NCBI RefSeq assembly: GCF_036014195.1
Contig: NZ_CP107918.1
Location: 7,564,001-7,628,000, forward strand
Source of the DNA: Streptomyces sp. NBC_00442
Lineage (GTDB): Bacteria > Actinomycetota > Actinomycetes > Streptomycetales > Streptomycetaceae
Direction: 5' to 3'
DNA length: 64,000 nucleotides
Part shown: piece after piece, positions 24,850 through 33,621 of the stretch
Layout of the letters: each line of letters begins with the position of its first letter
How positions within the stretch are numbered: position 1 is the first letter of the stretch
Notes under the pieces: model-generated
Seen by the model: only the letters and a program-made list of their open reading frames with translations
What the model was told of the DNA's origin: nothing
Database searches by the model: none
Program-made: the position numbers and the translations under genes

Positions 24850-25959
24850 ATGATCACTATTGGGGTCGAAGAGGAGTACCTGCTGCTCGATCCGGTCACC
24901 GGGCACCCTGTTCCGCTCTCCGAGGAGGTACGCCGATCGGCGGGCCTCGGGGAGCTCGCCGACGAGGGGGAGGTCCAGCCGGAACTGCTGCAGGCCCAGG
25001 TGGAGGTCGCCACGCCGGTGTGCGAGGAGCTGACGGAGGCGGCCGGTCATCTGCTGCGGCTGCGGCACGCGCTGAGCACCGCAGCGGACCGCTCCGGGTG
25101 CCGGCTCGCCGCCACCGCGGCCGCACCGGTGACGGGACCCCAGGTCCCGGTCACGGGAGAGCGCCGCTACGTGCAACTGCACGATCAGGGCGGCCGCCTG
25201 GCGGAGGACCTGCTGATCAACGGGATGCACGTGCACGTCGGGATGCCGGACAGGGAAACCGGCGTGGCCGTCCTGAACCGCATCCGGCTGTGGCTGCCCA
25301 CGCTGCTCGCGATGTCGGCGAACTCCCCGTTCTGGGAAGGCCAGGACACCGCGTTCGCGAGCTGGCGAACCCCGGTGTTCAGCCGGTGGCCGGTCAGCGG
25401 GCCACCGCCGCACTTCGCCGGCCTCGGCGACTATGAGCAGCGCATCGACGCGCTGATCGCGTCGGAGACGATCGGTGACACCGGCCAGCTGTACTGGCAG
25501 GCCCGTCTCTCCGAGCGCTTTCCCACGCTCGAAGTGCGCTGCATGGACGTCCAGCTGCGCGTCGACGACGCCGTCATGCTCGCCGGCGTCGTCCGTGCCC
25601 TGGCCGCCACCGCACTGCGCGAGCACAAGGACGCCGCCCCCGAGCCGAGGTGCCAGCCCGAGCTGCTCCAGGCCGCCATGTGGCACGCCGCCCGCCATGG
25701 CCTCAGCACCACGCTCCTGGACACCGAAGGCCGGCCCCACGCCGCCGGCGACGTCCTGTACCAACTCGCCGAGCACATCAGGCAGGCCCTCGACGAGCAC
25801 GGCGACACCCGCCATGTCGAACCCCTCGTCCACCGGCTCCTGCGCGAGGGCACCGGCGCTGACCGCCAGCGCCAGGTCCTGGGGCGCTCGGGTATGTCCG
25901 CCCTGATCGACTTCATCACCGAAGAGACCGCCGTCGGTACGGCGCAGGACGGCGACTGA
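24850..25959 (+). CDS. YbdK-type carboxylate-amine ligase (GCS2 family)
   Basis: A 369-residue member of the glutamate-cysteine ligase family 2: [15 protein letters not shown] at the N-terminus, the [16 protein letters not shown] metal/ATP-binding region (about 120-135), a [25 protein letters not shown] segment near residue 155 and [15 protein letters not shown]. The enzymes ligate an amino group to the gamma-carboxylate of glutamate with ATP; in Streptomyces several paralogues of unknown substrate exist. The ATG is at 24850; the weak GGCGGGTAG upstream is purine-rich enough. It stands alone, divergent from the broken ankyrin gene. Confidence 0.9.
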   Translation: MITIGVEEEYLLLDPVTGHPVPLSEEVRRSAGLGELADEGEVQPELLQAQVEVATPVCEELTEAAGHLLRLRHALSTAADRSGCRLAATAAAPVTGPQVPVTGERRYVQLHDQGGRLAEDLLINGMHVHVGMPDRETGVAVLNRIRLWLPTLLAMSANSPFWEGQDTAFASWRTPVFSRWPVSGPPPHFAGLGDYEQRIDALIASETIGDTGQLYWQARLSERFPTLEVRCMDVQLRVDDAVMLAGVVRALAATALREHKDAAPEPRCQPELLQAAMWHAARHGLSTTLLDTEGRPHAAGDVLYQLAEHIRQALDEHGDTRHVEPLVHRLLREGTGADRQRQVLGRSGMSALIDFITEETAVGTAQDGD

Positions 25960-26073
25960 ACAGACCGAAAGGCGCCGCGAGGCCATCGTTTCGAGCCCGC
26001 ACGGGAGCGGTGCCGCCGGCCGGGAACGCGGTCGGCGGCCCGCGGGAGGCCCGGGACGCCGCCGTGCCCGGCC

Positions 26074-26115
26074 CGACGGGTTCGGCTAGGTGACCCGACG
26101 GGATCGGCTAGGTGA
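26074..26115. repeat. 20-bp tandem duplication at the 3' end of the phospholipase gene
   Basis: CGACGGGTTCGGCTAGGTGA (26074-26093) and CGACGGGATCGGCTAGGTGA (26096-26115) differ at one base and repeat with a 22-base period. The second copy contains the stop codon of the phospholipase gene; the first is a downstream duplicate that also carries a TAG in the minus-strand frame. Confidence 0.7.
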
Positions 26116-27097
26116 ACAGACGGTCGGAGCTGGTGGCCATGCGGTGGGTGGAGCCGTGCTTGCCGACCCAGTCGCGGATCAGGTTGATGGCGTTGGCGCA
26201 CTTCCAGTTGTCGTCGTACTCACGCACACCGGTGAAGGCGCCGTAGCCCGCGATGATCCCGTCGACGCGCGCGTCGCCGAGCAGCTTGTCCACGTACCAG
26301 GGGTCGTTGTACGTCGTCGTCCACGACAACGTTGCTGCCAGGCGCTTGGCCGTACGGTCCCCGGCGCCCTTCTTCAGCTCCGCGCACGTCTTCTGGCTGG
26401 GCTCCGTGCAGTTGCCGAACCCGTTGGTGATGTCGGTGTCGCCGTAGTCCATGACCCGGCGGCCGCTCGGGAAGCCGGAGCCGGAGCGGTTGAAGGCGCC
26501 CACGACCTGGTCACGGGTGCCGGTGGTCGTGATGCCCTCCAGAGGACCGAGCTTGCCCTGCAGGCTCTGCCAGCCCCTGCCGCCGACGTCCGGTGTGCTC
26601 CCGCCGTGGTACTCGTAGAACCCGTAGAGCACCTGGATTCCGGCGGCCGTCAGGCGCTGCGCCTTGTCGCGCAGACCGGCGACGCTGCACGCCCGGTTGG
26701 GCGCTTCGCCGCAGTAGTTGGGGTCCTTGATGTCCAGCCAGACCAGCGCGAGCCTGCGCCCCGCCTTGGCGTTCGAGACGATCCGGTCGATCATGCTGTC
26801 GAAGCTCGGGCCGTGCCGGGTCTCACCGGCCGAGGAACAGTCGTGATAGGCGCGCCACTCGTTGGGGTCGTACCAGGAGCAGACGTCGATCTCGATGCCG
26901 TTGGCGCCGTGCTTGAGCGCGGCGTCGACACCGTCCAGGGTGTCGACGCGGTGGGCGATGGCGTAGATGGCGTGCCGCTGGTCGGCCGCCGCGGCCGGGG
27001 CCGTGCCGAGCCCGATGACACCGGCGATCGCGCACAGGGTGGTCAACAGCGCCGACAGCCCCCGCAGGCCGGTGCTCTTTCGAAGGTGAGCGGTCAA
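26108..27097 (-). CDS. Secreted phospholipase D / sphingomyelinase D-like enzyme
   Basis: A 329-residue exported protein. Signal peptide: LRKSTGLRGLSALLTTLCAI-type helix ending APAAAAD, cleavage near residue 38. The GDPD-like barrel starts with IAHRVDTLDGVDAAL (His49), NGIEIDVCSW (Glu69, Asp71) and YHD (His85). The His+20/+22/+36 spacing is that of spider and bacterial sphingomyelinase D, whose acid-base pair is two histidines and whose Mg ligands are Glu/Asp. It hydrolyses or cyclises choline phospholipids. The start is chosen at TTG 27097, eight bases after AAGGAG, because the GTA codon upstream is not a start; far upstream ATGs would put the signal peptide inside. Confidence 0.85.
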   Translation of the reverse strand: MTAHLRKSTGLRGLSALLTTLCAIAGVIGLGTAPAAAADQRHAIYAIAHRVDTLDGVDAALKHGANGIEIDVCSWYDPNEWRAYHDCSSAGETRHGPSFDSMIDRIVSNAKAGRRLALVWLDIKDPNYCGEAPNRACSVAGLRDKAQRLTAAGIQVLYGFYEYHGGSTPDVGGRGWQSLQGKLGPLEGITTTGTRDQVVGAFNRSGSGFPSGRRVMDYGDTDITNGFGNCTEPSQKTCAELKKGAGDRTAKRLAATLSWTTTYNDPWYVDKLLGDARVDGIIAGYGAFTGVREYDDNWKCANAINLIRDWVGKHGSTHRMATSSDRLFT

Positions 27098-27445
27098 GAA
27101 ACGTACTCCTTCGTGCGGTGGGGTGAGCGTCCCCCGCCGAGCGGGCGCCTGATGCGCCACGGTCACCCACCCAGATGAGGAAGGAGCCCCGGACGTTGCT
27201 TGTGAGGGGTGAGCATGTCCGGGGCAAAGGCCTTTGGCCGAAAGGCAGTTGTGAGGTGGCGACACCCGACGGGCCCGTGGTGCGCATGGCGTGCGTCCGC
27301 CGTCCGACTGCCACCGTCCGGCGGCAGGGGGGTGCTGCCTTGCGGGTGACGTGAGCCTCGCCCCTGGATGGGTTAATCACGGGTCTGTCGGCGGTCCTGC
27401 GGTCGTATGGGGTGGTCACACCGTCTGTTGATGGGAGAAACCCCT
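27098..27445. other. Divergent intergenic region, phospholipase / chaplin
   Basis: A 348-base stretch with no supported gene. It holds the divergent upstream regions of the secreted phospholipase D and the chaplin genes. The segment just before the chaplin ribosome binding site (GGGAGA, eight bases before ATG) is relatively AT-rich around GGGTTAATCACGGG. No reliable operator can be named. Confidence 0.5.
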
Positions 27446-27682
27446 ATGAAGATCCGTACTCTTGCCGTGATGGCTTGCCTGGTGGCCGGCGCGACGCTGG
27501 GTGGCGCCGGTACGGCCATGGCCGATGCGCACGCCGAGGGCGCTGCCATCGGCTCGCCGGGCGTGGGCTCGGGCAATGTGATCCAGGTTCCGATCCACAT
27601 TCCGGTCAACTTCTGTGGCAACACGATCGGTGCGGGCGCGGCGCTGAACCCGGCCTTCGGCAACACCTGCGTCAACAGCTGA
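27446..27682 (+). CDS. Short chaplin (secreted amyloid-forming surface protein)
   Basis: A 78-residue precursor: a signal peptide of about 26 residues ending GTAMA, then one chaplin domain with GSPGVGSGNVIQVPIHIPVN and CGNTIGAGAALNPAFGNTC. Both cysteines (Cys57 and Cys75) are present, so it can form the intramolecular disulfide; no sortase motif is seen, so this is the short type. Chaplins are secreted, assemble into amyloid fibrils at the air-water interface and coat aerial hyphae and spores. The ATG has GGGAGA upstream; a strong hairpin follows the stop, so the gene is monocistronic. It is a marker of Streptomyces-like development. Confidence 0.95.
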   Translation: MKIRTLAVMACLVAGATLGGAGTAMADAHAEGAAIGSPGVGSGNVIQVPIHIPVNFCGNTIGAGAALNPAFGNTCVNS

Positions 27683-27700
27683 CAGCGGAGCAGTGGTGAA

Positions 27701-27733
27701 GGGGGCGGGCCGCCCGATGGGTGGCCCGCCCCC
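27701..27733 (+). terminator. Hairpin terminator after the chaplin gene
   Basis: GGGGGCGGGCC (27701-27711) pairs perfectly with GGCCCGCCCCC (27723-27733) across an 11-base loop. It starts 18 bases after the chaplin stop and is followed by TT. A strong GC-rich intrinsic terminator. Confidence 0.8.
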
Positions 27734-27734
27734 T

Positions 27735-28330
27735 TCGAGTGCCCCGGTCGCCGTTCAGGGCCGGATGTTCCAGGGCGAGCCGGACAAGGACCGCCGCGTC
27801 GAGCGCGTGGACGCCGGGCCGGCGCTGTGTGCCGTCGTCCGGGTAGCCGGACACGCCGGTCCTGCGGGCGATGTCGGTCAGCAGGCCGGCGAATCCGCCC
27901 TTGCCCCGATTGTGACCGTGCGCGGCAGACGTACGGGCGTGCTCCGGACTCCACGCGCCGCGAGGCCGGGCACCGCCGTGAGCGTGCGGCCCCGACCGGC
28001 GACCGGCCCTCCGGCCCTTCGGTCGGCACCGGATCGGACTCGGTGGACGCCCGGCCCGGGGCCTGGGGCGTACCGGACACGGTCACGAACGGGCGGTTGC
28101 CGCCGACGAGTTCATCGCCGAGTGCCGCGAGGGTGGCGCTCTCCTCGGCGCTGTTCCGCGCCAGCTCCTCGGGACTGCTGAAGTCATTGCCGAACACGAG
28201 GTGGGCGACGCCGTCGGCCCGAGAGGCGCCGGCCCGCAGGACGTCCAGATCGGCGAGGGCTCCCTGGAGCGGCTCCGGCCGGATGCGTCCGGGTGGCCCT
28301 CGACGAGCTGCGCGCGGTCAGCGCGCCGCT
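27735..28330 (-). pseudogene. Decayed SDR / NAD-dependent epimerase family gene fragment
   Basis: Pieces of one short-chain-dehydrogenase-like protein can be read on the minus strand in different frames: ADLDVLRAGASRADGVAHLV, VFGNDFSSPEELARNSAEES with LAALGDELVGGNRPFVTVSG and GRASTESDPVPTEGPEG (around 28200-28010), then LLTDIARRTGVSGYPDDGTQ and PGVHALDAAVLVRLALEHP (around 27880-27770). The Rossmann N-terminus and the C-terminal end are missing, and at least two frame changes separate the parts. It fills most of the 938-base gap after the chaplin gene. Once a soluble NAD(P)-binding oxidoreductase; now non-functional. Confidence 0.65.
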
Positions 28331-28620
28331 GGGCTGACCGGGTCGGGACGGAACCCCGGACCCGACCGAATCCGCCGAGGGGCGCGCACGTTTCCGGCGC
28401 CTCCCACGACTGGCAGTCGCAGAGGGGGGTACGTCTGCACGGGGCGGTCGGTCCGCGCGGACGCGACAGGTCCCGGGCGCGCGTTCCCCGTGCTCGCGCC
28501 GTGCCCCACGTACTGTCGCGTCACCCGCCAAGCCCAGCCGTTGCTCCGCGCGTTCGACCCGGCCGCCTCGCAGCCGGCGGGTCGAGCCGAGGCCCGTCGT
28601 CGGAACAGGAGAGCACGTCC

Positions 28621-29226
28621 ATGCGTCTCTACGCCCAGACCCCAGCGCGCCGAATTCGTCAGCTGATCGCGGATCTGATCGCTCTGCTCCTGATCGCGAT
28701 CACGGTGTCGTTCGCCCTGGTCGTGCGCGACGCGATCCTGACGCTGGCCGAGCCGGGGCGCAAGGCCCAGAGCGCGGGTGACAGCCTCGCCTCCAGCCTC
28801 GACGACGCCGGCGACGCGGCCTCCAAGGTCCCCTTCGTGGGCGGCTCGTTGAAGAAGCCGCTGCAGTCCGCCGCCCACGCGGGCACCAGCCTCTCCGACG
28901 CGGGACGCTCGCTGCAGGACACCGTGGGTCACGTCGCCACGCTGACCACGGTCGCTCTGATCGTGCTGCCGACCGCCGTCATCCTGATGCTGTGGCTCGT
29001 TCCCCGGCTGCGATGGATCCGGCGCACGGCCACCACCCGTCATCTTCTGGACTCTCCCGGTGGTGTCGACCTCCTCGCCCTGCGGGCACTGACCGGCCCG
29101 CAGCGACCGCTGGCCGCACTCCCCACTCCGCCGGGCGGGCTTGCGGACGCCTGGCGCCGCGGAGATCCGGACGTCATCGCGGACCTCTCGGCCCTGACGC
29201 TCCGGCGCGCGGGGCTTCGGCCCTGA
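28621..29226 (+). CDS. Hypothetical two-helix membrane protein
   Basis: A 201-residue protein with one transmembrane helix near the N-terminus (LIADLIALLLIAITVSFALV, residues 15-34) and a second at about residues 110-130 (LTTVALIVLPTAVILMLWLV). They flank an extracytoplasmic, Ser/Ala/Gly-rich helical segment (SAGDSLASSLDDAGDAASKV). The C-terminal 70 residues are basic and cytoplasmic. The ATG follows a GGAG-type purine stretch. Similar short membrane proteins are widespread in Streptomyces with no known function. It stands alone, converging with the dehydrogenase gene. Confidence 0.75.
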   Translation: MRLYAQTPARRIRQLIADLIALLLIAITVSFALVVRDAILTLAEPGRKAQSAGDSLASSLDDAGDAASKVPFVGGSLKKPLQSAAHAGTSLSDAGRSLQDTVGHVATLTTVALIVLPTAVILMLWLVPRLRWIRRTATTRHLLDSPGGVDLLALRALTGPQRPLAALPTPPGGLADAWRRGDPDVIADLSALTLRRAGLRP

Positions 29227-29285
29227 CGATAGGTCGGAAGAACGTCGCAGCTGACCGGAACCGGCGCCTGGAACGGCCACGACGC

Positions 29286-30155
29286 TCAGCCACGGCCGTA
29301 CACGTGGAACCCCCGCCCGGACTTGCGGCCCAGGAGGCCCGCCTGGACCATCCGCTGCAGCAGCGGGGGAGGGGCGTACAGGGGTTCTCTGAACTCGTCG
29401 TAGAGGGACTCGGCGATCGAGGCGAGTGTGTCGAGACCGATCAGGTCCGCCAGCTTGAGCGGGCCCATCGGGTGGGCGCAGCCGAGTTCCATGCCGGCGT
29501 CGATGTCGGCGGCGGTGGCGAAGCCGGACTCCGCCATGCGCACGGCGGCCAGCACGTACGGGACGAGCAGGGCGTTGACGACGAAGCCGGCCCGGTCGCG
29601 GGAGCGGACGACCGTCTTGCCGAGCGTGCCGGTGGCGAAGGCCTCGACGGCGGCCACCGTTCCCGCGGAGGTGTGCAGTGAGGGCACGACCTCGACCAGC
29701 GGCAGCACCGGCACCGGGTTGAAGAAGTGCAGCCCCACCACGCGGTCGGCGCTGCGCGTGGCCATGCCCAGGCGCATCACGGGCAGCGACGACGTGTTCG
29801 TCGCGAGGACCGCTTCGGGGTCCTCCACGATCTTGTCGAGCGCCGCGAACACCTCGGTCTTGGCCGCGGCGTTTTCGACGACGGCCTCGACGACGAGCTG
29901 CCGGTCGGCCAGGTCCTGCAGCGTTCCGGTGAAGACGAGGCGAGGCAGGGCGTCCTGTGCCGCGCTCGCCGTCACCTTGCCCTTGTCCACGGCCCGGTCG
30001 AGGGAGGCCGCGACGCGCTCCCTCGCCCCGCGGGCTGCCGTCGCGTCCGCCTCGCAGACCACCGTGTCCAGTCCGGCCCGTGCGCAGATCTCGGCGATGC
30101 CCGCGCCCATCCGGCCCGCGCCGACGACGCCGACGCGCTCGATACGGGCGCTCAT
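29286..30155 (-). CDS. 3-hydroxyacyl-CoA (3-hydroxybutyryl-CoA) dehydrogenase
   Basis: A 289-residue two-domain enzyme: an NAD-binding GAGRMGAGIAEICARAG at 12-28, LVVEAVVENAAAKTEVFAALD, TNTSSLPVM, LHFFNPVPVLPLVEVV (the catalytic His is in the HFFNP motif) and the C-terminal dimerisation domain with FVVNALLVPYVLAAVRM and GCAHPMGPLKLADLIGLD. It oxidises (S)-3-hydroxybutyryl-CoA to acetoacetyl-CoA in beta-oxidation or butanoate metabolism. ATGA overlap with malate synthase ties it to acetyl-CoA-supplying fatty-acid or PHB breakdown that feeds the glyoxylate shunt. Confidence 0.93.
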   Translation of the reverse strand: MSARIERVGVVGAGRMGAGIAEICARAGLDTVVCEADATAARGARERVAASLDRAVDKGKVTASAAQDALPRLVFTGTLQDLADRQLVVEAVVENAAAKTEVFAALDKIVEDPEAVLATNTSSLPVMRLGMATRSADRVVGLHFFNPVPVLPLVEVVPSLHTSAGTVAAVEAFATGTLGKTVVRSRDRAGFVVNALLVPYVLAAVRMAESGFATAADIDAGMELGCAHPMGPLKLADLIGLDTLASIAESLYDEFREPLYAPPPLLQRMVQAGLLGRKSGRGFHVYGRG

Positions 30156-31750
30156 GACCGCGGCTCCGCGTGCCGCACGAGGTGACGGGCGTAGGCGTCC
30201 GGAGTGAAGAACAGGGGCAACTCGCCCGACAGGGACGTGCGTTCGAACAGGGCGCGCACCGCATCGAGATCGGCCCACGGGTAGGCGGCGCCGAGCGCGG
30301 TGAGTTCCTCGTCGAGCAGGTCGAGCACGGTCATACGGTCGATCACGCGGTGCCGCAGCCACTGCCAGACCTGCACGCGGGCGATCTCGGCACTGGCCGC
30401 GTCCTCCATGAGACCGCCCAGGGCGAGAGCGCCCCGGCCGTTGATCCAGGCCGAGTAGTAGCGCACCGCCACGGCGATGTTGGCGCGCACCCCTTCCTGC
30501 GTCGGTGCGCCGCCGATCCGGCGGACCGCGAGCAGATCGCCGGCCGCGACCTCGACGTCGTCCCGGGTACGGTCGATCTGGTCGGGGCGGCCCTTGAGCA
30601 CACCGTCGAACACCTCGCGGCACGCCGGCACGAACCCCGGATGCGTGACGCGGGATCCGTCGAAGCCGTCCTCCGCTTCACGTTCCTTGTCGAGCCTCAC
30701 CTTGGCGAGGACCGTCTGGTGGGCGGACGGGTCCTCGCCCGGCAGCTGGGTGGCCAGGGCGCCCATCGCGTGCGCACCGCGCTTGTGGCAGGTGCGTACC
30801 AGGAGCTCGGTGTGCGCCCGCATGAAGGGCGCGGTCATCGTCACCCGGGCCCGGTCGGGTAGCAGGAAGTCGGTCCGGTGTCCCAGGGTCTTGATCACGC
30901 TGAACAGGTAGTCCCGGCCGCCCGCGTCGAGCCCCGCGCTGTGTTCGCGAAGCTCGTAGAGGATCTCCTCCATCTCGAAGGCCGCGGTGATCGTCTCGAT
31001 GAGGACGGTGGCACGGACCGTGCCGCGCGGGATGTCCAGAAGCTCCTGGGCGAGGAGGAAGACGTCGTTCCACAGCCGGGCCTCGTAGCGGTTCTCCAGC
31101 TTCGGCAGGGAGAAGTACGGACCCTGGCCGGCGTCGATCTGACGCCGCGCGCAGTGGAAGAAGTACAGGCCGGCGTCTACGAGCGCGGCCGGCACGGGCC
31201 CGTCGTCGAACTCCAGGTGGTCCTCGGTGAGATGCCAGCCGCGCGGCCGGACCATGAGGGTGGTGAGCCGATCGGGGCCGGCGGGGCGCGTCTCCCGGCC
31301 GTCCGCCGTGTCGAAGCCGATGCGTCGCTCGACGGCGTCGAGCAGGGTGAGCTGGCCGCCGATGACGTTGCTCCAGGTAGGCGCCATCGCGTCCTCGAAG
31401 TCCGCCATCCACACCTGGGCGCCGGAGCCGAGCGCGTCGACCGCGGTGCGCCGGTCCGGTGGTCCGCCGATCTCGACGCGGCGGTCGGCAAGACCGGGCG
31501 CGGGGGGCGCGACGCGCCACGAGGGATCGGCGCGCACGGCGGATGTGGCGATCGGGAAGCCGAGAGGAGTGCCTGCCGCGATGCGCAGGGCCTGCCGCCT
31601 TCGCTCCTTGAGCAGTTCACGCCTGCGCTCGCCGAAGGCGGCGACGAGGTGGCCCACGAAATCGAGGGCGGCCGGCGTGAGGATCTCGTCGTGACGTTCG
31701 CCCGGAGCCGCGAGGACACGCAGTCGCCGGGACAGAGCCGTGATGGACAT
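30152..31750 (-). CDS. aceB: Malate synthase A
   Basis: A 532-residue enzyme of the malate synthase A size class. MADFEDAMAPTWSNVIGGQL (about residues 115-134), VRPRGWHLTEDHLEFDDGPVP with the catalytic Arg, ATVLIETITAAFEMEEILYEL (Glu/metal region), GLDAGGRDYLFSVIKTLGHR and the C-terminal REVFDGVLKGRPDQ are typical. It condenses glyoxylate with acetyl-CoA to malate, the second step of the glyoxylate shunt. It lies downstream of isocitrate lyase across a large hairpin and is translationally coupled to the hydroxyacyl-CoA dehydrogenase gene. The ATG follows GGAGATC. Confidence 0.96.
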   Translation of the reverse strand: MSITALSRRLRVLAAPGERHDEILTPAALDFVGHLVAAFGERRRELLKERRRQALRIAAGTPLGFPIATSAVRADPSWRVAPPAPGLADRRVEIGGPPDRRTAVDALGSGAQVWMADFEDAMAPTWSNVIGGQLTLLDAVERRIGFDTADGRETRPAGPDRLTTLMVRPRGWHLTEDHLEFDDGPVPAALVDAGLYFFHCARRQIDAGQGPYFSLPKLENRYEARLWNDVFLLAQELLDIPRGTVRATVLIETITAAFEMEEILYELREHSAGLDAGGRDYLFSVIKTLGHRTDFLLPDRARVTMTAPFMRAHTELLVRTCHKRGAHAMGALATQLPGEDPSAHQTVLAKVRLDKEREAEDGFDGSRVTHPGFVPACREVFDGVLKGRPDQIDRTRDDVEVAAGDLLAVRRIGGAPTQEGVRANIAVAVRYYSAWINGRGALALGGLMEDAASAEIARVQVWQWLRHRVIDRMTVLDLLDEELTALGAAYPWADLDAVRALFERTSLSGELPLFFTPDAYARHLVRHAEPRS

Positions 31751-31860
31751 CGGGATCTCCTGAGGGGAGGCCAGAGGGGGAGGGAGGGCCGGATGGACGG
31801 GCGGGGGGAGGCCGGAAGGGAGGGAAGCCGGAGGGGCCGCGCGAGGGCGGTCGTGCGACC

Positions 31861-31914
31861 CCCGCCCCCGCCGGGCCGGCCGGGTATGACCGCTGCCGGC
31901 CCGGCGGGGGCGGG
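31861..31914 (-). terminator. Very long hairpin between isocitrate lyase and malate synthase genes
   Basis: The 20 bases at 31861-31880 are the perfect reverse complement of 31895-31914, with a 14-base loop. The structure begins 23 bases after the isocitrate lyase stop on the minus strand, so it should terminate or strongly attenuate read-through into malate synthase. Confidence 0.8.
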
Positions 31915-31936
31915 CTGGCGGCGCCCCGGGGTCGCC

Positions 31937-33223
31937 CTAGTGGAACTGCTCCTCTTCCGTGGAGCCCGAAAGGGCGGTCGTCGAGGATGCGGGGTTGACG
32001 GCGGTGGAGACGAGGTCGAAGTAGCCGGTGCCGACCTCGCGTTGGTGCCTGACGGCGGTGAAGCCCTGCGCCTGCGCCGTGAACTCCCGCTCCTGGAGGT
32101 CGACATAGGCCGTCATGCCGTGCTCGGCATAGCCGTGTGCCAGGTCGAACATGCCGTGGTTGAGGGAGTGGAAGCCGGCCAGGGTGATGAACTGGAAGCG
32201 GTAGCCCATCGCGCCCAGCTCGCGCTGGAACTTCGCGATCTGGTCGTCGTCAAGGGCGGCCTTCCAGTTGAAGGACGGCGAGCAGTTGTACGCGAGCATC
32301 TGGTCCGGGTGTTCGGCGTGGATGGCTTCGGCGAACTCGCGGGCCTGCGCCAGGTCGGGGGTGCCGGTCTCGACCCAGATGAGGTCCGCGTAGGGCGCGT
32401 AGGCGAGGCCGCGTGCGATGACGGGGGCCATGCCGTTCCGCACGTGGTAGAAGCCCTCGGCGGTTCGGTCGCCCGTGACGAACCGCGCGTCGCGCTCGTC
32501 CACGTCGCTGGTGAGCAGGGTCGCGGCCAGGGCGTCGGTGCGGGCGACGATCAGCGTGGGGACGTCCGCGATGTCCGCCGCGAGACGGGCCGCGTTGAGG
32601 GTGCGGATGTGCTGTGAGGTCGGTACCAGGACCTTGCCGCCGAGGTGGCCGCACTTCTTCTCCGAGGCGAGCTGGTCCTCGTAGTGGATGCCTGCGGCGC
32701 CGGACGCGATCATCGCCTTGGTCAGTTCGAAGGCGTTGAGCGGACCGCCGAACCCGGCCTCCGCGTCGGCGACGATCGGCGCGAGCCAGTCGGTGGTGTC
32801 ACCGGAGTCCTCGGCGGTGGCGATCTGGTCGGCGCGCAGCAGCGCGTTGTTGATCCGTCGGACCACCTGCGGCACCGAGTTGACCGGGTAGAGGCTCTGG
32901 TCGGGATAGGTGTGCCCGGCCTGGTTGGCATCGGCCGCGACCTGCCAGCCGGACAGGTAGATGGCCTGAAGCCCCGCCCTGACCTGCTGCACCGCCTGGC
33001 CGCCGGTGAGCGCGCCCAGGGCGTGGATGTAGTCCCGGTCGTGCAACTGGCGCCACAGGCGCTCGGCGCCGCGCCGGGCGAGGGTGTGTTCCTCACGGAC
33101 GCTGCCGGAGAGCCGGACCACGTCGTCGGCGCCGTAGGTACGCTCGATGCCCTTCCACCGGGGGTCGGAGGCCCAGCGTCGCGCGAGTTCCTCGGCCGCC
33201 TGCGTCGTCGTCGCCTCTGCCAT
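31937..33223 (-). CDS. aceA: Isocitrate lyase
   Basis: A 428-residue isocitrate lyase: [10 protein letters not shown] near residue 88, [21 protein letters not shown] (Mg-binding Asp region), the catalytic [16 protein letters not shown] with the active Cys near residue 190, [20 protein letters not shown], and [11 protein letters not shown] with the acidic and SPS elements. It splits isocitrate into glyoxylate and succinate, allowing growth on acetate or fatty acids. The ATG at 33223 is chosen; a GTG three codons earlier (33232) is possible. It is transcribed away from a RamB-like regulator. Confidence 0.96.
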   Translation of the reverse strand: MAEATTTQAAEELARRWASDPRWKGIERTYGADDVVRLSGSVREEHTLARRGAERLWRQLHDRDYIHALGALTGGQAVQQVRAGLQAIYLSGWQVAADANQAGHTYPDQSLYPVNSVPQVVRRINNALLRADQIATAEDSGDTTDWLAPIVADAEAGFGGPLNAFELTKAMIASGAAGIHYEDQLASEKKCGHLGGKVLVPTSQHIRTLNAARLAADIADVPTLIVARTDALAATLLTSDVDERDARFVTGDRTAEGFYHVRNGMAPVIARGLAYAPYADLIWVETGTPDLAQAREFAEAIHAEHPDQMLAYNCSPSFNWKAALDDDQIAKFQRELGAMGYRFQFITLAGFHSLNHGMFDLAHGYAEHGMTAYVDLQEREFTAQAQGFTAVRHQREVGTGYFDLVSTAVNPASSTTALSGSTEEEQFH

Positions 33224-33497
33224 GACTGTCACCGTCTTCTCGTTGTGTGCGTCTTGCCAATCCCCCTGTGCCGCATGACAAGGGGTGGCACTGTGTGTCG
33301 GTCAGTTGGGGGTGCGGCCCGCCGTCACACCGTGCGGCGCAGGTGAGCAATGCTGCCGGTACGTGACACTGACCGTGCCGGGATCTCCGACGTCAGGGCA
33401 TGGATCGCGCCCCGGTTCCGGGCGATGTCCGCCGTGATCCGGCGGGCCGCACTCAGACTCTGGCAGTGACACCGAGTGCCAACAACCGGGTACGGAT

Positions 33498-33544
33498 GCC
33501 AACTTCTGCGAATCTTTCCGCCACGCTTTGCCAAGATTGCGAAG
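33498..33544. promoter_or_regulatory. Candidate RamB-type operators upstream of the regulator and isocitrate lyase genes
   Basis: TGCCAACTTCTGCGAA (33498-33513) and TGCCAAGATTGCGAA (33530-33544) are two copies of TGCCAA-N3/4-TGCGAA 32 bases apart, about three helical turns. The TTTGCCAAG core resembles the TTTGCAAAGT motif described for RamB in corynebacteria and mycobacteria. They sit in a 398-base gene-free region (33224-33621) between aceA and the ramB-like gene, where autoregulation and aceA control would be expected. Confidence 0.5.
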
Positions 33545-33621
33545 GGCCGGTCACGGTCCTGCGCGGGCTAAGGTGACCGGACGCGAAGAGGTGATCGGGC
33601 CCCCAGGGCGGAGGACACGCG

